From NCBI GenBank assembly GCA_022841915.1, contig JALHQN010000019.1, positions 1-64,000 on the forward strand: a stretch of DNA of 64,000 nt, read 5' to 3'. Shown here piece by piece: positions 6,710 to 15,818 of this stretch. The position numbers and the translations under genes were made by a program. The stretch is from Burkholderiales bacterium. GTDB lineage: Bacteria > Pseudomonadota > Gammaproteobacteria > Burkholderiales > WYBJ01. Position 1 is the first letter of the stretch. Each line of letters starts with the position of its first letter. The notes beneath the pieces were generated by a model. It was not told where the DNA came from, ran no database searches, and was given only the letters and a program-made list of their open reading frames with translations.

Positions 6710-7894
6710 ATCATGGTTCGCTTGCGTTCGCCGTCGCGTCGTTCTACTGCCCCTGGTGCTACTGCTCTCGTTACTGCCGCTGGTGTGTCCTGCATGTTCG
6801 GTGAGTGTTTCTGTCCGTTCCGGCCGCCTCGGCGACGCGGAAACTTCGAGGGACACGGGACACCACTCCCGCTTCGTGCCGGCTTTGTGTCGCTTGCCGC
6901 CGCGGCACGCGGCATTGGCGTCGATGACGCTCCCTGGTGGAAGCTGGTTCATCGAGGAGAGCCATTGACCCAAGGCTCGGGGTGCGTCTCCTGTGGACGC
7001 GCTGCTACTACAGCGACGCCTGCGGGCTGCAGGCAAGGGGGCGGACCGTGGAGCGGCCCGGGATGGCGATGCGGCAGGGAGCCGATCACTGGGGAGGTCA
7101 CTTGCGCCAGCTAAGGGCAAGTGCTTGATGGTTGGGGCATTGTGCGCGTCGTCACTACCGGCTGTGCGCGTAGTGACGACGCGGCTGGCGCAGTGTTTCG
7201 CTTGACCGGGGTCAGCCGCGCTGCGGCAGCAGTGCTGGTTGGCGCAACGACGATCGATGGGCACTGCTGATTCTGCCGCCGATCGGCGCGGAGGAAATGG
7301 CGCGCGAGCTCGATACTCGAGTCAAGCGCACAGACGTTGTCGCGGAAGGCGGGCTGCTGGAATGCGTTGGGAGTACGTGAATGCAGCTCCGGCTGGGACA
7401 TGCATCGCGGATATCACGGACGCTCGCTATGCATGCGAAAACCTAGGATCACGAAACCACGACGAGTATCTCCAGGCGTTGCGCCTGCCGGCTTGCGGGA
7501 GATTAGACCGGCGTTCTCGCTCGCTTACATGAGCATGGGCGATGCGTTACGCGCATCAAGCGGGCTGACTCAGCCAGCGTATACCGAGGGTCCGCATGCG
7601 CTATGCCGCAACGATGCGACGGCGCAACGTTTGGGGAAGATGGCAGTATGACCGAGCGATTTGCGATGAAGTTCCACGTGAAGCGAAAGGGCTAGGGAAA
7701 GATCATACGCAGGGCCGTTTGAGCGAGGGGGGAGTCACACGGCCACGGAGTAGTGCCGCGCGCGCACGTTTGCGGGAGTCAGAGCGGCTGGTAAGCGGGG
7801 GCACCGTCAATCTCGTATGCGCGACGTGTACGTCAGGACCTCGGGCCATTTGGTACTATCATCTCCGAACTAAGATATCCAGGATGGTTGATAG
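6710..7894. other. Gene-poor stretch
   Basis: No open frame here has a credible start, codon pattern or family resemblance. The only clear structure is a 13-bp inverted repeat at 7145-7183. The region behaves like an eroded junction between the recombinase module and the cargo. Confidence 0.5.
7145..7183. repeat. 13-bp perfect inverted repeat
   Basis: CGCGTCGTCACTA (7145-7157) and TAGTGACGACGCG (7171-7183) are exact complements around a 13-nt loop. No T run follows. It lies in noncoding DNA. Confidence 0.55.
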
Positions 7895-8038
7895 ATGAAT
7901 GCGCCAGCTCTTCCCGGCGAGGGACGCGTTGCTGTGCTCGTCGATTGCGACAATACAACGCCGGCCCCACAGGGCGTCGTTCCTTTGTCGACTGTATGTA
8001 AGCTACTGTGCTTAGAGGGCGCGAGTCGCATGAGGTGA
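7895..8038 (+). pseudogene. N-terminal fragment of a NYN-domain (LabA-like) protein
   Basis: From ATG 7895 the frame reads MNAPALPGEGRVAVLVDCDN. The VAVLVDCDN strand with paired Asp residues is the start of the NYN/PIN-like RNase fold, whose family usually reads IAVLIDADN. After about 30 residues the sequence changes to unrelated codons and stops at 8038, so only the first motif remains. The opposite strand just to the right carries a second truncated frame (stop at 7870, reading IHLPEAHHHLMRLAP), which suggests a rearrangement joint near 8010-8030. Confidence 0.45.
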
Positions 8039-8085
8039 TGATGGGCTTCCGGGAGGTGGATCGGTTGAATCTCGGGCGGCAAGTT

Positions 8086-8409
8086 TTAGGCGTCGCGCTG
8101 TTGCCGCATCTTCTCCAGGCTTGCCGACAGCAGGTCGAGCTCATCCTTGCCGTATTTGGCGTTGAGCCGGCGCATCGCAAAGGCATTCAGGAGGCCTCTG
8201 GCATCGTTACCCAAAGCCCAGATATCGGACTCGTCCATCTCTCCTTCGGCGGCGACGACCGCCAAGCAGGAGCGGAGCAGGGCTTGAGATTCGACGGAGT
8301 ACCGATTCATCGCTATGCGCGTAATGATCAATGGCAAAGGATCCAGCTCTGGCGGGATCTCTGTGCCGCCTCGAAGATATGCGTCTGTCAGGAATCGAGC
8401 GAGTTTCAT
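8086..8409 (-). CDS. Hypothetical helical protein
   Basis: A 107-residue protein starting MKLARFLTDAYLRGGTEI. It is largely alpha-helical (SQALLRSCLAVVAAEGEMDES, DELDLLSASLEKMRQQ), acidic and without signal or membrane segments. ATG 8409 is the most natural start; an extension to 8484 is possible. I do not recognise it. It lies in a region of fragments, so it may be a surviving piece of a former operon. Confidence 0.45.
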   Translation of the reverse strand: MKLARFLTDAYLRGGTEIPPELDPLPLIITRIAMNRYSVESQALLRSCLAVVAAEGEMDESDIWALGNDARGLLNAFAMRRLNAKYGKDELDLLSASLEKMRQQRDA

Positions 8410-8635
8410 AGGGATATCGTAGATCCGGATCGCGCAGATCGCAATCGACTCGTGCCTGCCAACGTCGGCAATCGAGGGGGGCACCTGTCCTACGCTCGGG
8501 CTACTCCGAGCGGCAGCATCGGCCGAGAACTGGTCAGTGGGCCGACGGCAGCTCTATCGTCCGGCAGCACATCGGCCAATCCGGCCGTACAAACTGAACT
8601 CGACGAGGGGCAGCTAACCGCAAATCAACAGACCG

Positions 8636-8893
8636 TGGCGCCAATGGAGTGCAGAAAGTCTGCTTTCGTCGGTGATGAAGAACAAGGGCATCCGACCCAG
8701 TCCAGTCATTCCCCAGTGTTGGCTCTTCGACGTCGACGTCGAGCAGTGCACGAACTGCGGTGTGCGACTCAAGATCATCGCCGCCTTCGAAGAGCACGCC
8801 GTGATCGTCAGGATTCTCACGCATCTGGGCCTGCCCGCGAGTGCGCCGCCCCGCGCTCAAGCGCAGCCGATCGCACTGCTCCATACGGCCTGA
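8636..8893 (+). pseudogene. C-terminal remnant of an IS91-family transposase
   Basis: The frame reads WLFDVDVEQCTNCGVRLKI and then AVIVRILTHLGLPASAPP. This is the zinc-ribbon-like tail of IS91/IS801-type transposases, in which FGID-x-x-x-CP-x-CGG is followed by I-x-x-ILxHLGLP. The catalytic HUH/tyrosine region is absent. A second IS91-type fragment, from the N-terminal side, lies at 19572-19700 in the same orientation but downstream, so the two are not one simple deletion derivative. Confidence 0.6.
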
Positions 8894-9226
8894 GTCGGCA
8901 ACGCGATACCCGTCCTGTGACAATTCCTGCGATCCGGCTTGGTCCGAGGTCGTGCCAAGCGGTCAAACTGTTTCGTAATCGCGCGGTTGGCGGCCATGTC
9001 GCGTTCAAACATTCGTCGAGAGACCCAATTTTCACCGGACAGCGCGCGATTGACTGTTGGCTGGGCGGGCGATAGAGTCTCGCCGAGCGAAAACGGTGTT
9101 TTGAAAAGGCTATCCTAGACTTGTCGTTTTGGGGGGCAGTTGCGTCCAACTTTGCTTGGTGCAGCGTTGGCTTCGGCGAAGAAAGGAGAGCAAGGCCGCC
9201 AATTCGTGAATTACAGGGGAGGGGAC

Positions 9227-10222
9227 ATGAAGCCATGTCGCACTTCGGTTGCTGCGGCAGCACTGATCTTCATGGCGTATCCATTCGCTGTTTCGGCAAA
9301 TGATATAGGTCCACCTATCCCCAACGATGGCGCCTTCTGTGGCCATCTTGGTGGCGAGACGCAGGGCAAACCCGGCTTCAAGCTTGGTAGTGAACGGGTA
9401 GGCGCCTGCAGCGCATCAGTCAAGTGGCGGTGCCCTACCGTACTAGAAATCCGAGCCGGAGGAGGCAGCCCCGACACCTATCGTGTGATCGACGTGCTCG
9501 TTACCGATCGCGACAATAACACCCTTGCGCGCGCCTGGTTACATCAGTCCGATCACGTGGGCACGCAGCACGTCCAAGTGGCAGGGCCGGGTACACCGCC
9601 ACCGAAGCTGGAAGTTACTGACTGCGCGATCTTCAAATATGAAGAAGTTGGCCCAGGTTGGAAAGATAGTTCAAGTCAACAACGAGCAGACGCGCAAGCT
9701 CCCCCGACTTCCCAAGCTGAAAATCTATTCGCCTCAGCGTTAGCCAAGACTCCGGAACAGCTTCGTGCGGAATCAGCGCAATTGCGTGCGCAGGCCGTAC
9801 CATCACCCTCGACGGCTGAACCTTCGGGCGACTCCTCACCGGGACTCCAAATTCTGGGCGCATTAGTTGGCGGTTACGTAGCAGGTAGAACCGGCAACAC
9901 TGCATTACTGGAAACATTCACTGGAGTCGCCACAAGCCCTACGCCGTTCGGTGTGCCGCCCTCTGTTGCTCCGTCGGCCGCTAACGTAGGTGGCGGCAAC
10001 TGCGAACAAGTGCAGTCTACGGCTGCGCAACGGGCCCGCGCAACGACGTGGTCTCAGAGCTGCGCCCAGAACCGGCAAACTGTCTCGTTCTTGCGGTCAC
10101 TCACTGACCAAGTCGTCAGCGCTTGCGGGAGGGACTCAAATCATGGTCGCATGTGGCTCGCGGAGTATAGACAGGCGGAGGCAAACCTAGAGTCGGGAAT
10201 ACGCCACAAGATCTGTAACTGA
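9227..10222 (+). CDS. Secreted hypothetical protein
   Basis: A 331-residue protein starting MKPCRTSVAAAALIFMAYP, with an apparent signal peptide cleaved after AVSA. ATG 9227 is chosen for the GAGGGGAC ribosome-binding site. The mature part has conserved-looking cysteines (AFCGHLG, VGACSAS, WRCPTV, TDCAIF), a Pro/Ser/Gln-rich centre, a glycine-rich hydrophobic stretch (ILGALVGGYVAGRTG) and a Cys-containing helical tail. No family is recognised. The stop codon lies inside the target duplication of the IS4 element that follows. Before that insertion the lipoprotein gene at 11591 followed by about 40 bp, so the two probably formed an envelope-associated operon. Confidence 0.7.
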   Translation: MKPCRTSVAAAALIFMAYPFAVSANDIGPPIPNDGAFCGHLGGETQGKPGFKLGSERVGACSASVKWRCPTVLEIRAGGGSPDTYRVIDVLVTDRDNNTLARAWLHQSDHVGTQHVQVAGPGTPPPKLEVTDCAIFKYEEVGPGWKDSSSQQRADAQAPPTSQAENLFASALAKTPEQLRAESAQLRAQAVPSPSTAEPSGDSSPGLQILGALVGGYVAGRTGNTALLETFTGVATSPTPFGVPPSVAPSAANVGGGNCEQVQSTAAQRARATTWSQSCAQNRQTVSFLRSLTDQVVSACGRDSNHGRMWLAEYRQAEANLESGIRHKICN

Positions 10223-10225
10223 TTT

Positions 10226-11553
10226 CACTACTGTCCGGTTAATCGATCCGTGCCGAGCCTGAACACAAGCATTGGCGCGGGTTGCAAGCCGATTTAGCTT
10301 GGTGCCGACTTGAACTTTGTTTGCCACGAAACACGTACTTTCCCTGGGTTGACGGCCCTAGGGAGCGGATATGTACCTTGGCAAGACCTTGTTTCCCCAA
10401 GTCATGGAGTTTGTTCCATGGACGAGTTTCGCGCGCATCGTGCAGCGCTACGCGGGCAACGCGGGCGTGCGCACGCTTTCTTGTGCCGAGCAGTTCCGGG
10501 CGATGGCTTTCGCGCAGTTGACCTGGCGCGAGAGCCTGCGCGACATCGAAGCGAGCCTGTCGGCCAATGCGAACAAGCTTTATGCGATGGGATTTCGATC
10601 GGCGGTCAAGCGCTCGACGTTGGCGGACGCAAACGAATCGCGCGACTGGCGTATCTGGTCCGATCTGGCAGCGGTGCTGATTCGTCGCGCGCGCAAGCTC
10701 TACGCGAACGACGCACTCAGTGTCGAGTTGGACAACACCGTGTACGCGCTGGACTCCACCACAATCGATCTGTTTCTGAGCGTGTTCGACTGGGCGCCGT
10801 TTCGCTCGACGAAGGCTGCGATCAAGTTGCACACGCTGCTGGACTTGCGTGGCGCGATCCCCGCGTTCATCCATGTCAGCGACGGCAAACTGCACGATGT
10901 CAATGTGCTGGACATCCTGCCCGTGGAGGCTGGGGCCTTCTACGTGATGGATCGTGGTTACGTGGACTTCGCGCGCTTGTACGCGATGCATCAGGTCGGC
11001 GCCTTCTTCGTCACCCGTGCCAAGGCCGGCATGGATGTACGACGCGTTTACTCCACTCCGACCGATCGAAGCACCGGTGTTATCGCCGATCAACGCGTCA
11101 TGCTCAATGGCCACTACTCGGCCAAGAAGTATCCCGAGCATCTGCGCCGCGTTCGGTTCAAGGACCCCGAGTCCGGAAAGACGCTGGTGTTCTTGACCAA
11201 CAACACGAGCTTGCCTGCGCTGACGATCGCCGCGCTGTACAAGAGTCGCTGGCAGGTGGAGTTGTTCTTCAAGTGGATCAAGCAGCACCTGCACATCAAG
11301 CGATTCCTCGGCACCAGCGAGAACGCGGTGAAGACACAGATCTGGTGCGCAGTGGCCACCTACGTGCTGATCGCCATCGTCAAGAAGGAGCTTCATCTCG
11401 ATGCTTCGCTCTACACATGTCTAAAGATCTTGTCGGTCTCGGTCTTCGAGAAAACCGAGGTTTCATGCGCCTTGCAGCCCGATCGATCCCAATCCGAACC
11501 ACCTGGCATCGCTAACCAATTGACCTTGTTCGACTATTAACCGGACACTAGTG
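10226..11553. mobile_element. IS4-family insertion sequence
   Basis: Terminal repeats CACTACTGTCCGGTTAAT (10226-10243) and, inverted, CACTAGTGTCCGGTTAAT (ending 11553) match except at one position. Both sides are flanked by AACTGATTT (10217-10225 and 11554-11562), a 9-bp target duplication that could be read as 11 bp with the next CA. The element holds a single intact transposase gene and looks recent. Confidence 0.9.
10371..11540 (+). CDS. IS4-family transposase with DUF4372-type N-terminus
   Basis: A 389-residue protein. The N-terminal part (FARIVQRYAGNAGVRTLSC, FAQLTWRESLRDIE) is the DUF4372 DNA-binding region. The DDE catalytic set is intact: Asp in YALDSTTIDLFL, Asp in YVMDRGYVDF and Glu in the YREK-like block YKSRWQVELFFKWIK. 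It ends QLTLFDY shortly before the right terminal repeat. It would catalyse cut-and-paste movement of its own element. Confidence 0.92.
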   Translation: MYLGKTLFPQVMEFVPWTSFARIVQRYAGNAGVRTLSCAEQFRAMAFAQLTWRESLRDIEASLSANANKLYAMGFRSAVKRSTLADANESRDWRIWSDLAAVLIRRARKLYANDALSVELDNTVYALDSTTIDLFLSVFDWAPFRSTKAAIKLHTLLDLRGAIPAFIHVSDGKLHDVNVLDILPVEAGAFYVMDRGYVDFARLYAMHQVGAFFVTRAKAGMDVRRVYSTPTDRSTGVIADQRVMLNGHYSAKKYPEHLRRVRFKDPESGKTLVFLTNNTSLPALTIAALYKSRWQVELFFKWIKQHLHIKRFLGTSENAVKTQIWCAVATYVLIAIVKKELHLDASLYTCLKILSVSVFEKTEVSCALQPDRSQSEPPGIANQLTLFDY

Positions 11554-11590
11554 AACTGATTTCAATAATAAATGCAGCCAGAGGTGCGCA

Positions 11591-12253
11591 ATGAATTGCT
11601 TGAAACAATTGGCCGTGTTGGTTCTTGCGATGCTTTCAATATCTATGACAGGATGCTATGCGCCCTTTCCTGTTATGCAAGATCCGTTAGCGAGCGCAAA
11701 TTTACGTCGATCGACGGAGAACCCGGCACTGTCTCAGTTTCAGCGTGCGAAAGTCGCCTTGATAGTGTCCGACAATAGCAAGAGCATTATTGCTTGGCAG
11801 ACTGAAACGAGAAAGCAGCACAACGAGTCCGTCGGCGCGGCTTTATTTGTTACGGACGAAAATAGAAAAGCGACCGACTCGAACTTGGATTCGAACAATC
11901 TCGTTTTGAGGGCGGCTGCCGTTTTAAAGCGCCAGTTCTCAGATATTGTCGTGGCTCCAGATGTTCGCGCGGCCCAGAAGTTGGGAGACATCGCTGTGCT
12001 TCTTGATATCCAAATTAAGCACGATCTTGACTCAGGCCTCGTCCAACATACGTTTACGGAGACCTGGACCATAGGACTTTATTTTATAAAGGGCGGGGGG
12101 ACGCCGAACGTCATACGAGAAATAAGCGCAAAGAAGTCCGGTAAGGTCACTGGCGGTGGCAATGAGCTCGTACGGCTAACCAACGAACTCGAGGCTCGGT
12201 TGCGTGAAGAGGTGTTTGACGAACTCGACAGAAAGCTCGCTGCGGCGATGTGA
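11591..12253 (+). CDS. Outer-membrane-type lipoprotein, unknown function
   Basis: A 220-residue protein starting MNCLKQLAVLVLAMLSISM with lipobox MTGC (Cys22). The start follows GAGGTG. The mature part reads FQRAKVALIVSDNSKSI, RAAAVLKRQFSDIVVAPD and a strand-rich TFTETWTIGLYF core, ending in a charged helix. The layout resembles small CsgG/LptE-like assembly lipoproteins, but there is no firm family match. Base composition is clearly more AT-rich than the transfer genes, a sign of separate origin. It was adjacent to the secreted protein gene at 9227 before the IS4 insertion. Confidence 0.7.
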   Translation: MNCLKQLAVLVLAMLSISMTGCYAPFPVMQDPLASANLRRSTENPALSQFQRAKVALIVSDNSKSIIAWQTETRKQHNESVGAALFVTDENRKATDSNLDSNNLVLRAAAVLKRQFSDIVVAPDVRAAQKLGDIAVLLDIQIKHDLDSGLVQHTFTETWTIGLYFIKGGGTPNVIREISAKKSGKVTGGGNELVRLTNELEARLREEVFDELDRKLAAAM

Positions 12254-12841
12254 TCTGTCGATCAACTACACCCGAGATAGCCTCTTCGAACCGGCTAACG
12301 GTTCGCGTCGGACAGTGGGGGATTGTTACGTGTAAGAAGATTCGGCATGCGGCTCGTGCAGTCCCAATTCGAGCGGTGGGTTGGGGTCGTATACGGATGC
12401 GAGCTGAACTGACGAGCAGACATTGAGCACCATCAGCGGGTGAGGGCCAGGTAACCCACGCATTGCTGCCCGAGTTGACCTACAGGACGTACGTCGGCTT
12501 AGGCCGAAGAGATGACGGGGACAGCGGCAGTTCGATTGTGCGGCAGCACAACGGCCAATCCTGACGTTGTGCGGGCGGTGTGAATGGGGCCGACATGTAT
12601 CGGTTACCTGACGTTCAGTGCCGAATCGCGCTGAACACTCATCGAAACGATACAAGACGGGATGACGCTGAAATAGCTCTGGATAGAAGCATTAACCGCC
12701 CCATATCAGCATTCGACTCGCTGCGCTCCCGACACCGAGCGCAGCGAGCGCGAGGTAGCGGTGTTAAACCTGTCGAGACCCCTGTGCAAAATAAAACCAT
12801 TACGCCATGGCGACACTGACATACATTCCGATTCGTCCGCG
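12254..12841. other. Intergenic region without a supported gene
   Basis: Short frames only. It contains a 12-bp inverted repeat, CTCGCTGCGCTC (12717-12728) with GAGCGCAGCGAG (12737-12748), which could end the rightward transcripts, and a 45-bp module (about 12518-12566) imperfectly repeated at 8541-8586. Confidence 0.5.
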
Positions 12842-15349
12842 CTACCTGCGCCGATCCAAGACCGCATGACGGCGCCTTCCGATTTTTGCCCAGATGACAA
12901 GGAGCCCGAACAACATCAGCAGGTACTCTCCGGGTTCGGGCACCGCGGTCACCACGAAGGAATGCTTTAAGACCTGCCCCGTCGTGATCGTCCCGATAAG
13001 GGACGCGGGTGCCGAGAACGATTGACTGCCGGTGAGCAGCGTCACCCGGAAACTCCCGTCGCCGATGCCCACCACGTCAACGTCCAGGTTTGCACCGATG
13101 AGGGAGTCCGGCAGAAACACCATATAAGGAGGAAAGGCCACCTCGGTGAGCGGCGGCAATACTCCGTTTTCGTCGTCCATGATCGCCATCGGGGAGCTGA
13201 AGCTTTTCTCCAATAGGATGTCACCCGCGGTAGCCAGCGAGGGTGACGTGACGTAGCGCTTGCCGTCGGGACCGACGATCACGAGGTCCACCGGCGATTC
13301 CACGGAGACTGCGGGCACGGTGGTGAGCAATGGAGGAATGGGAGACTCCCGCGTTCCAAGGAAAATCACGTCGTACCGCGCATAGTTGCCATTACGCGTA
13401 ATTGAATTTCCATTCTTCTGGTATTGATCAAGATCGAACCACAGCTCCGGCGTAAACTCTCCCAGCGCATTCGATCTTTCCGCGTTCACGCGATCGAAGT
13501 AGCTCTGCAACGTGTCGTCGATGACTTCCTCGCCGCGCGCATAGTAGTCCGTATATCGTGCGAGTGACGCGACGCTACTACTATTACGAGGGTCGGAAAT
13601 GAGGATGTGCTTGGCTTGGACAGTCTCCGATGCGCCCAGCCGCGGATCGATCCCATACGCAAATATCGCATGAGGCATGACATCGGAACCATTGAGGTAG
13701 TGATGCGAGGACGGTACACCTAGAATCAGTGGGCGTCCCGCGCGCAGTTCGTTGCTGATGTCGGTTAAGGTGCCGCCGGTCTTGGTCGCTTCCGCATAGC
13801 GGCTGCCGCTGCCGGCAAAGATGAAGTTCGCCTTCGGATCCCCGGCTAGGTTCAGACTGATATTGCCAGAAGGCAGGAGGCCACGTGAGTCGAGCCCTTG
13901 CCCCATCTGCAGAGGCGACAGTTCAAGGCCGAAGTAGCTCGATGCGGTCGCGAATGCCGTGATCCAGCAGCCGCCGCTCGTGTACGTAAGTTTCCCCTTC
14001 GGAATGGTCTTGTCGAACCATGGGGTCGTCGCCACACCGTTCTCAAAGAACGTCGGCCCGGAACTGCCTTGCTTGAACTTGGTGAAGCTGGCCGCTCGAT
14101 ACGTGTAAATTGCCTGCTTTGTGACGCCGCCGTCGTCGTAATCGATCCGGAAGGCCACATCCCCGTTGCGCGTCAAAGGATCGTGTATGGCGACAGCCTT
14201 GACCGTGCGCTCGACGTCTGTAATGTCCCTGATCTTGTCGCCGACCGTAACGATCGGCGTGAGATTCGCAAGTTTGTTCTCGCTCGTGGCATGGCGCGCG
14301 ACAAAAAGCGCCGCCTTGTTCACTCCGTTGATTCTCGCGTCCGCGATGAAGGCGCACATCTGCTGTTCGCCAAAGAACTTGTTGAGGCTCTCAGTCGCCA
14401 CACGTGTGTCGGGCGACGAAAAGCTCACCGTCGTGTTTTTTCCGAGCGGCCCAAAAACGGTGGCACCCTGATTCACGAGCGTTCGTCTAGTTGTCGTCTC
14501 CGTATCGAAACTGGCCAGGACGCGCGCCGATTCGGATCCGCCCAGATAGGCAATGTATCGGCCGTTGTCCGAGATGCCCGGCGCCGCGCCGACAACCTCC
14601 CCCGGCTCGCTCACTACCTGCGTCCACCAGGAGCCGCCTACTTTGCTGAACAGTTGCACACTGCTCGTGGTGCCCGATCCCGAACGGACCACGACCGATC
14701 GGTTGTCGGCCATCTGCGGCCGAAATCCGCCCCCGGAAAGCTGAGCGATCTCTTCGGGAGAGGAGTAGCCCAGCAGTCCCGGCTCGCTGAAGTAGAGTCT
14801 GCTTCCCGCGTCGTGCACCCCGACGAACGCGACGTCGCCGAGATTGGAGATCGTGGGAGTGGTCACGGAGAGAAACGTGCCCCCGCTTTGCGCAGCGGTC
14901 AGGAATGTGCCCAGGCCGTACCATGTGCGCACGCGGAAGGATGGCGGAGAGCCGGCCACACGATCCCGCGCGACGATATTGCCTGCGTTGTTGATCTGCT
15001 GAAATGCGAACTCTCTGTTCGACGCCACCGACAAAAAGCTGCTAATGCTCGGCGTCGTATAAGTGCTCGCGGGCTGGAAGATGCTGAACGGCGTCGGGCG
15101 ATCCGCCTTGAGCACTGCCTGTCCCGTTCCAGGTAGTCCGCTGATCGAAGCGACGAAGCCGATAGATCCGTCGAGATTGATGGAAGGTTCGCCCGCGAAG
15201 TTCAGGATCGTGCTCGAAGGCGATGCAGCGTCGCCCGTCTTGACGACCAAGGCGAAGCGCGAGTTGGCATGTGCTGCCATTGCCACTCCGACCACTGAAG
15301 CGAGAACCATAGCACAGCGCAACAAACCAATTAGTGTTCTGCAGGACAT
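12842..15349 (-). CDS. PEP-CTERM secreted protein with a C39-like cysteine peptidase domain
   Basis: An 835-residue protein starting MSCRTLIGLLRCAMVL. The start is fixed by GGAGGAAG upstream of 15349. A signal peptide ends near AHANS. Residues about 30-430 form a beta-rich repeat domain (GFVASISG, DVAFVGVHD, NGDVAFRID), like NHL/choice-of-anchor propellers. A C39/papain-like segment follows: Cys in TSGGCWITAFATA, His in VMPHAIFAYG and Asp/Asn in ISDPRN. The C-terminus is VPEPGEYLLMLFGLL plus a basic tail, the PEP-CTERM exosortase signal, so the product should be processed by host exosortase and placed in or through the envelope/EPS. It could self-process or act on other exported proteins. Confidence 0.82.
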   Translation of the reverse strand: MSCRTLIGLLRCAMVLASVVGVAMAAHANSRFALVVKTGDAASPSSTILNFAGEPSINLDGSIGFVASISGLPGTGQAVLKADRPTPFSIFQPASTYTTPSISSFLSVASNREFAFQQINNAGNIVARDRVAGSPPSFRVRTWYGLGTFLTAAQSGGTFLSVTTPTISNLGDVAFVGVHDAGSRLYFSEPGLLGYSSPEEIAQLSGGGFRPQMADNRSVVVRSGSGTTSSVQLFSKVGGSWWTQVVSEPGEVVGAAPGISDNGRYIAYLGGSESARVLASFDTETTTRRTLVNQGATVFGPLGKNTTVSFSSPDTRVATESLNKFFGEQQMCAFIADARINGVNKAALFVARHATSENKLANLTPIVTVGDKIRDITDVERTVKAVAIHDPLTRNGDVAFRIDYDDGGVTKQAIYTYRAASFTKFKQGSSGPTFFENGVATTPWFDKTIPKGKLTYTSGGCWITAFATASSYFGLELSPLQMGQGLDSRGLLPSGNISLNLAGDPKANFIFAGSGSRYAEATKTGGTLTDISNELRAGRPLILGVPSSHHYLNGSDVMPHAIFAYGIDPRLGASETVQAKHILISDPRNSSSVASLARYTDYYARGEEVIDDTLQSYFDRVNAERSNALGEFTPELWFDLDQYQKNGNSITRNGNYARYDVIFLGTRESPIPPLLTTVPAVSVESPVDLVIVGPDGKRYVTSPSLATAGDILLEKSFSSPMAIMDDENGVLPPLTEVAFPPYMVFLPDSLIGANLDVDVVGIGDGSFRVTLLTGSQSFSAPASLIGTITTGQVLKHSFVVTAVPEPGEYLLMLFGLLVIWAKIGRRRHAVLDRRR

Positions 15350-15818
15350 CGCTTCCTCCCTGTACGCGCGGATATGCAGCTGCAATTCCGGTCAGCCAGG
15401 CTGGTCCCGAGATGTGCAGCTGTGCTTTGGCTCAGGTGTCACCGCATGGATCGACTTCTCCTGTTTATCATATAACCAGAGAATACATTTTCAAACCAGC
15501 GTTTCCGCTCCCCAACATGGTATCGCCCGCACGCGGAATGGCGCAGCTACCGGAAGCCACGCGTGAGGATGCCGCATTCCAGATGCGCCGAGAGCTCCTT
15601 CCTCACATCCGTTAGGGCGGAATCAAAGTAATCGCTTCTCACCACTATCGCATGACCGCCATTCGCGCTAGCTATTGGCGTTGCGCAAGCGAGCATCCTC
15701 GCAGCATTGATCCGATGAGACGACATGGGGGTGTCCTCCGTATCGAGGAATGGAATGGCGATACACCAACGGCGTCGCCGGCTTGTTCAGACGGTCCATA
15801 GCTAGGCACGCACGCTAC
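15350..15818. other. Intergenic region between the PEP-CTERM genes
   Basis: No credible gene. The AT-rich segment 15465-15500 is a likely promoter area for the leftward gene ending at 12842; no operator could be defined. Confidence 0.4.

Noticed and set aside
13898-15136. A 412-codon plus-strand frame across the PEP-CTERM gene
   Set aside because: Antisense to a protein with signal peptide, peptidase motifs and sorting tail; no motif in the plus frame.
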